64,000 bases of DNA from positions 2,758,501 to 2,822,500 of the forward strand of contig NZ_OZ075108.1 of NCBI RefSeq assembly GCF_964186625.1, given 5' to 3'. The position numbers were made by a program, and so were the translations under genes. The notes under the pieces were generated by a model. It saw only the letters and a list, made by a program, of their open reading frames with translations. It was not told the DNA's origin and did no database searches. The DNA comes from Asticcacaulis sp. MM231. Its GTDB lineage: Bacteria > Pseudomonadota > Alphaproteobacteria > Caulobacterales > Caulobacteraceae. Shown in pieces: positions 15,938 through 25,084 of the stretch (the stretch's first letter is position 1; every line of letters begins with the position of its first letter).

Positions 15938-17942
15938 CCAGTTCGGTCTTGAAGGCTTCCAGACTTAGAGGGCGTCCGAGGAAATCCTGGATCAGCACAT
16001 TGGCGTCTTCCGAACCACCCGGCTCCAGCACCAGCTTGCGATAGGCCACGGCTGTCTTTTGATCGCGGATACCCGCGGCCTCAAAGCGCGTGAAGAGATC
16101 GAGCGCGATCGCCTTCGACCAGACATAGGTGTAATAGATCGCCGAATAACCATCGAGATGACCGAAGCTCGCATACGAATGGGTGCCTGGAATCGCTGGA
16201 TAAAGAGAATAACGCTGGGTTTGCTCGTCAAACATCGTCTTCAGATCGAAATCCGGCTTGCGGTTGTAGAAGTTGAGCGACACCGCCGCATAGGCCAACT
16301 GCCCCTTCCAGCTTCCGGCCTCACCAAAACGGCGACCGGCGTTCATCTTCTTCACCAGCGCCTCGGGGATGACGTCGCCCTTGTCGTTGGCGGCGAAGGT
16401 TTTCAGCGTGTCGTAGTTCCACGTCCATTCCTCGAGCAATTGTGACGGCGCCTCGATGAAATCCCATTGCAGGTTGCCCATGGACTGGACGCCATATTGG
16501 GTATGGCCGGAATACATGGCGTGGATCAGATGGCCGAACTCATGCAGGAAGGTCGTGACATCCTCGTGATCCATCGGGCCGGTGGCGGGGAAGTTGCAAA
16601 TGAGCGCGCCCACAGGTATCTGCCGGCCTTCGATGCCGGTGCGGATCGGGAACTGCGCCGCATGGTTATACTTGCCATCGCGCGGGCTCATATCAAGATA
16701 GAAACGCCCCACCAGCTTGTCGCCGTCATAAAGCTCCCACGCTGTGACGCTCTTGTCCCACACCGGCGTATTCCATGGCCGGATATCGGCGCCGAACAGG
16801 TCATGCACCAACCTGAAGATGCCGTCTCGTGACTTATCGAGCGTGAAATACTGACGAACCTCCTCGGCGCTGACATCATACTTTTGCTTGCGCAGAAGGT
16901 TCTGCATATAGGAGCTGTCCCAGCGCTGCAATTCGGTGATCGAGGGATCGACCGTCCTGGCGAAGGTCAGCAGTTCGGCATAGTCGGCGTCGGCGCCCGG
17001 CTTGGCGGCGACATTGACCTCATCGAGGAATTTGGCGGCGCGTTCCGGCGAACCGATCATCTTGTCGATGGTCACCTGCGCGGCGTAGTTCGGGTAACCC
17101 AGGGTCTGCGCCAGGGCATAGCGCTGTTCCAGCAGGCTTTTCAGCACGCTTTCGTTGGCCGGATAGGCGCGATTGGAAAAAGCGATTCCCATTTTCTTGC
17201 GGGTTTCGCGCAAGGTTGCAAAATCCAGAATCGGGAAAACGTCCGGATAGTTGAGCGTCAGGTGGACAAGACCGTCCGCGCCCGGCTTATGGGCGTCGAT
17301 GAAGTCCTGCGGAACACCGGCCAGTTCTTCCGGCTTGAAGGCGATGTCGCCCTTGTCATTGCGGATATTCTCGCCGAACTTCAGACCAGTTTCGGTGATT
17401 TGCTTTTGCAACTCGGTAACGCGGGCGCGGGTGGCGTCATCCTTGTCGACGCCGGACAGGCGATAGTTGGTCAGCATCTTCTGCAGGGTGAAACTGGTCT
17501 TTTCGTCAAGCCCCTTGGTCGGGATGGCAGCGAGACGATCATAGATGGGGCGTGACAGGCTGACCGCCGTCGCCAAGTCCGAGAGCTTCGGGATGCAGGC
17601 CTGCGCCGCGTCACGTACCTCTTTCACAGGGCTGGTTTCGGAAAAGAGATACATCTCGTTGCTGCCGTCGCCGAGCACCAGCAAAAGGGTGTCGAAACCG
17701 GCGAAATCCTCACTAAGGGTCGCCGGTCCTTTACGCATCTCCAGCGCCGTCTTAGCCTTAGTGCTGAGGGCCAGAGTCGACGCGCAGCGTGCCGTAATGG
17801 CCGCCGCCGTTGTCTCCGTATCGGGGAAAGCTTTCAGATAGGCGTTGACGTCCTGATCCAGCATGGTGGGGGCGGCCTGAACAGACAGGGCCGTACTGGC
17901 CAGAAGTGCGGCGGTGAAGGTCAGGCGCGCGAAAAACGACAT
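15927..17942 (-). CDS. exported M3-family metallopeptidase (peptidyl-dipeptidase type)
   Basis: 671 residues from ATG 17942, with a signal peptide ending near SVQAAP, so periplasmic or secreted. The M3 zinc motif HEFGHLIHAMYSG is at about residue 467, with the third ligand Glu in DFIEAPSQLLEEW, and the substrate-binding HSYASFGHLDGYSAIYYTY lies near the C-terminus. The family hydrolyses short peptides; Dcp-type members release C-terminal dipeptides. A longer frame to 18002 is rejected because it would place 20 residues before the signal peptide. Confidence 0.88.
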   Translation of the reverse strand: MSFFARLTFTAALLASTALSVQAAPTMLDQDVNAYLKAFPDTETTAAAITARCASTLALSTKAKTALEMRKGPATLSEDFAGFDTLLLVLGDGSNEMYLFSETSPVKEVRDAAQACIPKLSDLATAVSLSRPIYDRLAAIPTKGLDEKTSFTLQKMLTNYRLSGVDKDDATRARVTELQKQITETGLKFGENIRNDKGDIAFKPEELAGVPQDFIDAHKPGADGLVHLTLNYPDVFPILDFATLRETRKKMGIAFSNRAYPANESVLKSLLEQRYALAQTLGYPNYAAQVTIDKMIGSPERAAKFLDEVNVAAKPGADADYAELLTFARTVDPSITELQRWDSSYMQNLLRKQKYDVSAEEVRQYFTLDKSRDGIFRLVHDLFGADIRPWNTPVWDKSVTAWELYDGDKLVGRFYLDMSPRDGKYNHAAQFPIRTGIEGRQIPVGALICNFPATGPMDHEDVTTFLHEFGHLIHAMYSGHTQYGVQSMGNLQWDFIEAPSQLLEEWTWNYDTLKTFAANDKGDVIPEALVKKMNAGRRFGEAGSWKGQLAYAAVSLNFYNRKPDFDLKTMFDEQTQRYSLYPAIPGTHSYASFGHLDGYSAIYYTYVWSKAIALDLFTRFEAAGIRDQKTAVAYRKLVLEPGGSEDANVLIQDFLGRPLSLEAFKTELAKK

Positions 17943-18231
17943 GATGAACCCCTCGGAATGGTTGTGCGCATAAGGGATAACGTCATTATTTAAAACGCGC
18001 AATCCTTTTGCCTGTTCCCTATTTCCACAGAGGGATTCTTATGGTGTGAAGCGCCTAATCTCCAAAGGTTACCGCATCTGTTTCCCTGTGCTACTGCGAA
18101 CTCGGTTTCCGCTATGGCGATCTGATGGGGTTCCAGATCCAGCTCAGCAAAAAGCTCGATACCCTGCCGATCACACGCGACTACATGATGTCGAAACCGT
18201 GCGCCTCGCTGCCTCACGCAGACACCCCGGC

Positions 18232-19875
18232 TCAGGTCTCGGCTTCGTCCTTCGCGCGCGGCGCCTTGGAACCCAGCGCCACCACCGCCATCAGGGCCGG
18301 CACCAAGGCTGTTTCCTGACCGGGAACGGCGAAATAGCGCGGCTGCCAGTCGGGTTTGAACTTTTCCTTATAGGCACGCAGGCCCTCGAAATTGTAGAAG
18401 TCACCGCCAAACTGATAGATGAGAGTTGCCAGCTTGTGCCAGGCGCTGCTTAAGGGTTTGGCTTCCAGGCCCGCCAGCGGCGCCATGCCGAGGCTGAAGG
18501 TGCCATAGCCCCGCTCGCGGCTGAACTGGATAAGCTTGAGGAAGAGATATTCCATGATGCTGGCGGGTGATTCCGGATCGTAGCGCATCAGGTCGAGCGT
18601 CAGCAGCGCCTTGTCCTGCGTCGGCCATAGATTGGCGAAGGCCATGATACGGCCATCGAGCTTCACCACCGCCACCGGCGTCAGGCGCATGTAGTCCGCC
18701 TTGAAAGAACCGAGCGAATAGCTCTTTTCCTTGGCCGATTTGGTTTTGAGCCAGGCATCGGACACCTCTTTCAAGCGGGCAAGATGCGGCTCGACATCCT
18801 CGACCGAAATGACTTCAAAGGTGGCGCCCAGCCCGTCGAAACGCTTGAGTGTCTGTCGGAAACCATAACCCTTCTTGCCGGCGAGATCAAAGCTCTGCAC
18901 GTGGACCAGGGCCTCTTCACCAATCTTGTAGGGCCACAGGCCAAGATCCAGCATCAGTGGCAGCATCGACGGACTGACCTGATAAAAGCTCATGCGCGCG
19001 TTGGCCAGCGAGGCCATTTCTTTCAGTTCCCAGCACAGCGCCGTCGCCTCGGCGACCGACCCCACAGGTTCGCCCATCACGACCCACTGCTTGCCGGAGA
19101 CACCGTACATCAGGAAGGCGGTGCGATCGCCATTCCACAGGATATGCTTGTCACGCAAAAGGGCCAGCCAGGCCTGCGGGTTTGAGGCCTCTTCGACGAC
19201 CGCCTTCAGTTGTTCGATATCTTCGGCCTGCGGCATAGGCGGCAACATGCGCGCAATGCCGAACAGACGGTACAGAGCAATCAGGGCGATGGTGACGCCC
19301 ATGATGACGATGCCGCGCAGGAAGCGTGAAGTGTTGGCATGGTAGGAGACATCGACCCACAGGAAATGGGCATAGGGCACATTGTCATAGGCGTAAAAAC
19401 CGACCCAGACGATGAAGCTGAGCGTCGCCAGGCTCAGAACGCCCCAGAAGGGATTGATCGACAGGGTGAGCAGGTTGGAGCGTCGATTAAAGGCGCTTTT
19501 GCACGGTATCAGCAGCAGGGCGCAGATGATCAGCATGACCGCGTTGATCAGGGCCAGTTCGCGGGTCAGCGAGAAGACCGCGCCGCCGCACAGCAGAAAC
19601 AGAGCTATATACCACGCGGTGTCGATGCGTTCCCACAGGCCGCGCGCCAGAAAGATCATCAGCACACCAATCACAGTGCCGATGGCATGCGAGAATTCGA
19701 CCAGGCCGAGCGGCAAACTGCGCTCGACAATCGGCATGACGGCCGGATCGATCGGCGTCAGGACTGAAATCAGCAGCAGGGCGCCGGCGGTGAACATCAC
19801 CACCGCGAAGATCATGGGGATGAGGCGCGCGGCGGAATCAAACAGGATATAGCGTATATCGGACTTGGCGGTCAT
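18232..19875 (-). CDS. MprF/LpiA C-terminal-type aminoacyl-phosphatidylglycerol synthase (half-size)
   Basis: 547 residues. Five or six membrane segments occupy roughly residues 15-225, followed by the DUF2156/GNAT-like synthase domain (about 240-525) with FLMYGVSGKQWVVMGEPVGS, GYGFRQTLKRF, GRIMAFANLWPT and FLKLIQFSRERGYGTFSLGM. MprF-type enzymes move lysine or alanine from tRNA to phosphatidylglycerol, lowering membrane charge and raising resistance to cationic peptides and acid. Full MprF has some 14 membrane segments and 840 residues or more; here the N-terminal flippase half is absent. The amino acid used cannot be predicted. The gene follows the Sel1 gene by 9 nt, so the two are probably co-transcribed. 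Confidence 0.82.
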   Translation of the reverse strand: MTAKSDIRYILFDSAARLIPMIFAVVMFTAGALLLISVLTPIDPAVMPIVERSLPLGLVEFSHAIGTVIGVLMIFLARGLWERIDTAWYIALFLLCGGAVFSLTRELALINAVMLIICALLLIPCKSAFNRRSNLLTLSINPFWGVLSLATLSFIVWVGFYAYDNVPYAHFLWVDVSYHANTSRFLRGIVIMGVTIALIALYRLFGIARMLPPMPQAEDIEQLKAVVEEASNPQAWLALLRDKHILWNGDRTAFLMYGVSGKQWVVMGEPVGSVAEATALCWELKEMASLANARMSFYQVSPSMLPLMLDLGLWPYKIGEEALVHVQSFDLAGKKGYGFRQTLKRFDGLGATFEVISVEDVEPHLARLKEVSDAWLKTKSAKEKSYSLGSFKADYMRLTPVAVVKLDGRIMAFANLWPTQDKALLTLDLMRYDPESPASIMEYLFLKLIQFSRERGYGTFSLGMAPLAGLEAKPLSSAWHKLATLIYQFGGDFYNFEGLRAYKEKFKPDWQPRYFAVPGQETALVPALMAVVALGSKAPRAKDEAET

Positions 19876-19884
19876 ATCAGGCGA

Positions 19885-21150
19885 TTATTCCATCTGCCAT
19901 TTGAAAATAATCTCGAAATCCCTGCCGACCAATGGCAGGCCCGACTGATCTGTTCCTTGCCTTACCTCAATCTCCTGATCAAGGAAACGCAAGATGGCCG
20001 CATTGAAGCCATAACCCACAGGCGTCTCGGCCACCGGCAGGCAGTCCGTCACCTTGCGCTGTGGCGAAATATGGCAAACGATATCCGACTCTCCCTCGAT
20101 CTCTTCCTCCACCGCCCGCTCCGGATAGTAATCGGAGGCCTGCGAGAAATAGTCCCTGAAGTTCGTCTCGATGGTCGGCAGGTCATCATGCGCCGGGATG
20201 CGGACGATGGCGAAATCACGCCCGGCGTCACTCAGGTTCAGCATAGGCGGTAAGGCCAGCAATTCGGCCGGATGTGTGGAGAGCCAGTCGCTGGCGCTGG
20301 CCGATCCACGCGTGGCTGCATAACGGTAAAGGCGCGCTGCCGCCACCAGATCGCCGCTGACCTCATAAGCATGTGCCATATGCTCAGCACCCGCGAGAGA
20401 CCCACCGGTCATGGCCTTGCGAAACAGGGCCGTGGCCTCGTCCGGCGTTTCAGCCAAAACGCCCAGACGATCCGTGGCGTCGGCCAGACCGCGTTCGGAC
20501 GCCACGTCATAATAGGCGCGCGCCGTCGCAAGATCAACAGGAAGGCCTAAGCCCTGCTCGTGCATCAGACCCATGGCGTAGTAAGCATGGCCGCGCGCGT
20601 CATTACCGGCAAGTTGGCACAGACCTTTGGCCCTGGCGATATCCCGCGGACGATCTTTGCCGTGCACGTAGGTCAGGCAAAGTTCTGCGCGTGCGTCAGC
20701 ATTGCCAGAAGCGGCGGCCTTGTCATACCATTGCAAGGCCTGCACCCGGTTGCGCACCACGCCGTGATTGCCGTCATAGACTTGCGCCAGCCGCGCTTGC
20801 GAGGCCGCGTCGCCGCGCTGCGCCGCCACCATCAGCCAGCGCAGTCCTTCGACCCCATCACGGAAGGAGCTGTTGAGGGAATAGTGTTCTCCAAGCCAGA
20901 CCTGTGCATCCAGATCCCCACCTTGAGCCGCCACGACCTTCGCCTGTATCTGGGCCTTTTGAAGCGCTTCTTTGATATTTTTTCGCGCAGTGACGTCATC
21001 GACGTCCGGCTGATCAGCGTTTAGATCGATTAGCGTATGCGGCACGCCCGGCGCCGTGAGCGGCATGCCCTTGCCGGCCTCGGAAGCCCAGACGGCCGAG
21101 CCTATGGTCAGGCTGCACAACGCCGCCATGACGCCGAAATAAAATTTCAT
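19885..21150 (-). CDS. exported Sel1-repeat protein with TonB-C-like tail
   Basis: 421 residues with a signal peptide (ending near SAVWASEA). From about residue 75 to 290 there are tandem Sel1-like helical repeats (AQVWLGEHYSLN, GLRWLMVAAQRGDAASQARL, ALQWYDKAAASGNADAR, ARAYYDVASERGLADA). The last 80 residues, including GESDIVCHISPQRKVTDC and TPVGYGFNAAILRFL, resemble the C-terminal domain of TonB-type proteins. There is no membrane anchor or Pro-rich spacer like that of TonB itself. Sel1 proteins scaffold complexes; the partner is unknown. It is the first gene of a likely two-gene unit with the MprF-like enzyme. Confidence 0.75.
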   Translation of the reverse strand: MKFYFGVMAALCSLTIGSAVWASEAGKGMPLTAPGVPHTLIDLNADQPDVDDVTARKNIKEALQKAQIQAKVVAAQGGDLDAQVWLGEHYSLNSSFRDGVEGLRWLMVAAQRGDAASQARLAQVYDGNHGVVRNRVQALQWYDKAAASGNADARAELCLTYVHGKDRPRDIARAKGLCQLAGNDARGHAYYAMGLMHEQGLGLPVDLATARAYYDVASERGLADATDRLGVLAETPDEATALFRKAMTGGSLAGAEHMAHAYEVSGDLVAAARLYRYAATRGSASASDWLSTHPAELLALPPMLNLSDAGRDFAIVRIPAHDDLPTIETNFRDYFSQASDYYPERAVEEEIEGESDIVCHISPQRKVTDCLPVAETPVGYGFNAAILRFLDQEIEVRQGTDQSGLPLVGRDFEIIFKWQME

Positions 21151-21213
21151 GAAAACAGCCCCGGTTAACCTGAAGCCAATTCACCACAGTTCGCGGCTAC
21201 GGACAAGCGCAGG

Positions 21214-21837
21214 CTAACCCGCCTTGGCGCACCAGGCGTCGCGGATGTCGAGTTGACGGCACAGCGACTGCGCCTGATTGTCATCGGTAACGGGCCCGAC
21301 GCGCAGGCGCACCATCGGCTTGCCGGCAGCGGTGGTGATGCTCTGATAGGTGGGGCGGTATTGCTCAATGCCGGGATAACGTGCCTGCAACCCCTTCCAG
21401 GCGTTCTGCGCCGCGTCAGCCGATGCGAACGAACCGATCTGAATCAGCCGGCCAGCGCTCGACGCCGCTACAACAGCGGGCGGTGTCGCAGTGATGCCGG
21501 TCTCCAGAGGGGCGTTCACAGCCGGGGGTATTTTCAGTGGGTCGACAATGGCAATGGTGATTTTGGGATTGACCAGTGGCCCCTTGGCGTCACGGAGCAG
21601 GCCTTCCTCGCCGACGGTCAGATCCTTGGCAGTCTTGACCACCAGCTCGACATCCTCGCGGTTAAGGCTTTTCGCCTCCGCGTGATCCGACGGCTGGCCG
21701 CTGGCGTCGACCGGCACTGCCTTGATGCGCGCCAGAGATTCTTTCAGGTTTTGGCTGTCACAAGCCGTTAATGCGGCGGCGGACACCACCGCAGCGCACA
21801 AAATGAAAGCTTTACGAATGGGGGATGGATCAGTCAT
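21214..21837 (-). CDS. SPOR-domain lipoprotein
   Basis: 207 residues. The N-terminus has a signal peptide with the lipobox LTAC, giving a lipid-anchored Cys. The C-terminal 75 residues form a SPOR domain (RLIQIGSFASADAAQNAWKG and PMVRLRVGPVTDDNQAQSLC), which binds denuded glycan strands of peptidoglycan at division septa. The pattern resembles RlpA or other septal lipoproteins, but the RlpA enzymatic domain is absent. It is the last gene before the divergent panC. Confidence 0.8.
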   Translation of the reverse strand: MTDPSPIRKAFILCAAVVSAAALTACDSQNLKESLARIKAVPVDASGQPSDHAEAKSLNREDVELVVKTAKDLTVGEEGLLRDAKGPLVNPKITIAIVDPLKIPPAVNAPLETGITATPPAVVAASSAGRLIQIGSFASADAAQNAWKGLQARYPGIEQYRPTYQSITTAAGKPMVRLRVGPVTDDNQAQSLCRQLDIRDAWCAKAG

Positions 21838-21881
21838 AAGGCCGACTATGCGCCAAACCCGCTTAAAGAGGGTTAGGAAAT

Positions 21882-22748
21882 ATGGTTAATAACGGACAGT
21901 TGATCATGCCGGATACCGCCCCGATGAGCTTCGAGACAACCCGCGTTCGCACCCTGCCAGCCTTACGCGAGGCTATATCCGGAATGCGCTCGGGCGGGGC
22001 CACGATCGGCTTCGTGCCGACCATGGGCGCCCTGCATGACGGCCATCTGGCCCTGGTGCGCCATGCCAAATCCCTGTGCGACAAGGTGGTGGTCTCGATC
22101 TTCGTCAACCCACTGCAATTTGCCCCCACCGAGGATCTCGACCGCTATCCGCGTGATGAGGCCGGCGATGTCGCCCGCCTGCAAAGCGTCGGCTGCGATC
22201 TCGTCTATCTACCAACGGTCGATGGGCTTTACCCCGAGAACTTCGCCAGCCGTATCGAGATGAAGGGGCCGGCGCTCGGACTGGAAACCGATTTCCGCCC
22301 GCAGTTCTTTTCCGGCGTCGCCACCGTGGTGTCGAAGCTGTTCCATCAGGTCCGCCCCGATGTGGCCGTCTTCGGTGAAAAGGATTTCCAGCAACTGGCC
22401 GTCGTGCGCGCCATGGTGCGCGACTTCGACATGGGCATCGATATTGTGGGCCTGCCGACCATCCGCGAAAGCGATGGCCTGGCCCTCTCCTCGCGCAACG
22501 CCTACCTGACGCCCAAAGAGCGCGCCATCGCACCGAAACTGCATCAGGCGCTGGAGGCCATCCGCGACGGCGGCAGCATCGAAGACGCCAAGGCCGAACT
22601 CACGCGCGTGGGCTTCGGGCAGATCGACTACATCGCCCTGCGTGACGCTGAAACTTTGGCCGATATCACGCCGGATACCAGGTCCCGCCGCCTGCTCGCC
22701 GCCCTGTGGCTCGGCAAGACGCGACTGATTGATAATATCGCGGCCTGA
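21882..22748 (+). CDS. panC: pantoate-beta-alanine ligase
   Basis: 288 residues. The enzyme joins pantoate and beta-alanine with ATP to make pantothenate, the coenzyme A precursor, in the cytoplasm. The nucleotidyltransferase HxGH-type motif is in TMGALHDGHLALV. Further family marks are SIFVNPLQFAPTEDLDRYPR, FGEKDFQQL and the KMSKS-like GLALSSRN. Length is normal. The start is ATG 21882 with AGGA close by; ATG 21906 is an alternative, as the conserved part begins later. panB is not adjacent. The stop lies next to that of the convergent DUF1489 gene. Confidence 0.95.
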   Translation: MVNNGQLIMPDTAPMSFETTRVRTLPALREAISGMRSGGATIGFVPTMGALHDGHLALVRHAKSLCDKVVVSIFVNPLQFAPTEDLDRYPRDEAGDVARLQSVGCDLVYLPTVDGLYPENFASRIEMKGPALGLETDFRPQFFSGVATVVSKLFHQVRPDVAVFGEKDFQQLAVVRAMVRDFDMGIDIVGLPTIRESDGLALSSRNAYLTPKERAIAPKLHQALEAIRDGGSIEDAKAELTRVGFGQIDYIALRDAETLADITPDTRSRRLLAALWLGKTRLIDNIAA

Positions 22749-23138
22749 TTACCAAACGCCCGCCTCTTTCAGCGCTTTCATCATATCCGGCGGCAGGTCG
22801 GTTTCGCCCTCGATGATATCGCGCGGCGCGTCCTCCGGCTTGAGATAGCGCCAGCCCTGAAAGGCACGGCGCGGCTGCGCTTCGGTGAGAATGTTCTTTG
22901 TGCTCAAGCCCACGCGCCAGTGATCTGCCTCTTCATCGAACGACACGATCTCGCGCCGGCATAGGATGACGCCCTTGATGACCCAGTACAACGATCCGCC
23001 ATCGAGCAGTTCCTCCCAGCGTGTCGGGCGGTTGCGGGTGTGGATATAGGACACCGCACCGCGCGCCTTCTCCCAGCCCAGCAGATCGTCCAGACTGTCG
23101 GCGCCAACGCATAATTTTACCAGATGAATGTCACTCAA
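22749..23138 (-). CDS. DUF1489-family protein
   Basis: 129 residues. The conserved blocks IHLVKLCVG, EELLDGGSLYWVIKGVILCR and PRRAFQGWRYLKPEDAPRDI identify DUF1489, a family widespread in alphaproteobacteria and, to my knowledge, of unknown function. It has no signal peptide or membrane segment, so it is probably cytoplasmic. Its last block is highly conserved, suggesting a binding surface. It is convergent with panC. Confidence 0.85.
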   Translation of the reverse strand: MSDIHLVKLCVGADSLDDLLGWEKARGAVSYIHTRNRPTRWEELLDGGSLYWVIKGVILCRREIVSFDEEADHWRVGLSTKNILTEAQPRRAFQGWRYLKPEDAPRDIIEGETDLPPDMMKALKEAGVW

Positions 23139-23253
23139 CGCGGAACAGACCTTAACAGGGTTAAAAAACAGGCTTAAAGTTTTAGAAGCAAATCAGGCGC
23201 ACATCTAGTGCAACACTAGAATTGTGCTGAGGAAATGATACCGCGTCGTCGAT

Positions 23254-25083
23254 ATGTCCAGTGAACATCATAAAAAACCACACCCATCCCTGCAGGCTGC
23301 CCTTGAGAGCCTTTTCGGCACCACGCTGGGGCAAAGCGCCAGCCTGATCTCCCTGCCCGGCGGCTCGCGCCTTTTCAGCGCCGGCGACGAATCGGATCAC
23401 CTCTACCTGCTGCGGTCAGGACGCCTCGGCGCCTTCCGCCACGATGAGGATCACGACGAACTGTCGCTGATCGGCATTATCCGCCCCGGTGAGCCGGTCG
23501 GCGAAATGTCGCTGATCGCCGGCACCCACCATACCTCGACCGTCATCGCCCTGCGCGATTCCGACCTGCTGGCCATGCCGCGCGAAGAATTCTTCGATGC
23601 CATGGAATCAAAGCCGGAACTGACGCTCGCCCTGGCGCGCAAGATGATTGAGCGCGCCAAGCGCGAAACACCCAATGTCACACCCAATGTCTTCGCCTTC
23701 TATGCCCTGAGCGAACAGCCCATACGCCCACTGATCGAGCGCATCGCCGTGCAAATTCGGGCGCTCGGCTATCGCGTCGCTATACTCGACAAGGATTTTC
23801 ACGGCACCGCACCAGAGGCCTTTACCCAGATCGAGGCGGACAACGACTATGTGCTGCACGTCGCTGAATGTCATGAAAGCCACTGGCGGCTTTTGAGCGC
23901 GCGTCAGGTCGATCATGTTTTTTTGTTGGCCGACGCCAGCCAGAAACCCAATCCCACCGCCTGCGCCTGGGAAAAATCCCTGCTGCATCGCGCGCCCGAT
24001 CTCGTCCTGCTATATCCCGAAGGCGTCGCCAAGGCGCATACCCCGGGCCGCACCAGGGCCTGGCTCGATGTGATCAAGCCGACGCGCTGGTTCCACGTCC
24101 ATCACCATGATGTCAGTGACGCCGCCCGCATCGCCCGCATCGTCGCCGGCCATAGCGTCGGCGTGGTCTTCTCAGGCGGCGGCGCCCGTGCCTTTTCAGA
24201 AATCGGCGCCATTCAGGCGCTTCGTGAAGCGCACATCCCGGTCGATTTCGTCTGCGGTTCCTCCATGGGCGCGATCCTCGCCGCCAGCCTGGCGCTGGGC
24301 TGGGATGAGGCCGAGATCGATACACGCATCCGGGACGCCTTCGTCAACTCGTCACCACTTGACGATATCGTCATGCCGTTCATTTCGATGGTCTCCGGCG
24401 CCAAGGTCGACAAGCGGCTGGAGAAACACTTCGGCGAGGTCCAGATCGAGGACATGCCGATCCCCTATTTCTGCCTGTCATCTAACCTGACCACCGGCGC
24501 GCTCAAGGTGCACAAGACCGGACTTTTGCGTCAGGCCCTGCGTGCGTCGATTTCCTTGCCGGGCGTCTTGCCGCCCGTGGTGGAGGATGGCGAGGTGCTG
24601 GTCGATGGCGCGGTGATGCGCTCCTTCCCCGCCACCATGATGCGCAATACCCATCTCGGCACCGTTATCGGTGTAGACGTGACGCGGGCGCGCGGGCTTG
24701 ATCCAAGAGCGCTGCACGTGCCGAAAAATCTCGGCGCGTGGTTCGCGCGTGGCGACTGGCGGCGCGGCCCGCCGATTGTCTCTGTCATGATGCGGTCTGC
24801 CACCATCACCACCGCGGCTGATCTGGCGATGTCGCGCGCGGCCACGGATCTGCTGATCATACCAGAGCCCGAAGGCGTCGAGATTCGCGACTGGAAGGCT
24901 TACGACAAGGCGGTGGAATCCGGTTACCAGACCACGGTGGCGACGCTGTCTCAGCTCAATTCACCGGTCACGACCCTGCGCAAGCTCGGCCACAGCGTCC
25001 ATCCGAACATTCCGGCCTTCACGCCCGATGACAGCTATATCGCCACGACGAACGCGCCACCGAACCAGAAGACCCGGAAATAA
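23254..25083 (+). CDS. cyclic-nucleotide-binding patatin-like phospholipase
   Basis: 609 residues. Residues about 35-150 form a cNMP-binding-type sensor domain (LPGGSRLFSAGDESDHLYLL and GEPVGEMSLIAGTHHTSTV). The middle about 160-290 resembles the Rossmann-like linker of neuropathy-target-esterase proteins. The patatin domain follows: oxyanion loop VVFSGGGARAFSEIGA near 305, nucleophile elbow CGSSMGA near 335 (Ser), and the catalytic Asp in LVDGAVM near 450. The Ser-Asp dyad is intact, so lipid-ester hydrolysis is likely, perhaps controlled by a nucleotide. No signal peptide is seen; it is likely membrane-associated in the cytoplasm. The start has no strong ribosome site. Confidence 0.87.
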   Translation: MSSEHHKKPHPSLQAALESLFGTTLGQSASLISLPGGSRLFSAGDESDHLYLLRSGRLGAFRHDEDHDELSLIGIIRPGEPVGEMSLIAGTHHTSTVIALRDSDLLAMPREEFFDAMESKPELTLALARKMIERAKRETPNVTPNVFAFYALSEQPIRPLIERIAVQIRALGYRVAILDKDFHGTAPEAFTQIEADNDYVLHVAECHESHWRLLSARQVDHVFLLADASQKPNPTACAWEKSLLHRAPDLVLLYPEGVAKAHTPGRTRAWLDVIKPTRWFHVHHHDVSDAARIARIVAGHSVGVVFSGGGARAFSEIGAIQALREAHIPVDFVCGSSMGAILAASLALGWDEAEIDTRIRDAFVNSSPLDDIVMPFISMVSGAKVDKRLEKHFGEVQIEDMPIPYFCLSSNLTTGALKVHKTGLLRQALRASISLPGVLPPVVEDGEVLVDGAVMRSFPATMMRNTHLGTVIGVDVTRARGLDPRALHVPKNLGAWFARGDWRRGPPIVSVMMRSATITTAADLAMSRAATDLLIIPEPEGVEIRDWKAYDKAVESGYQTTVATLSQLNSPVTTLRKLGHSVHPNIPAFTPDDSYIATTNAPPNQKTRK

Positions 25084-25084
25084 T

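Noticed and set aside
18003..18231. Possible small gene between the M3 peptidase and the MprF-like gene
   Set aside because: Short frames exist on both strands (for example around 18125-18319) but without ribosome site, family motif or a consistent start; at most a gene remnant.
23148..23180. CtrA boxes near the DUF1489/patatin intergenic region
   Set aside because: Several TTAA half-sites occur, but their spacings are 5 and 9 nt, not the required 7.
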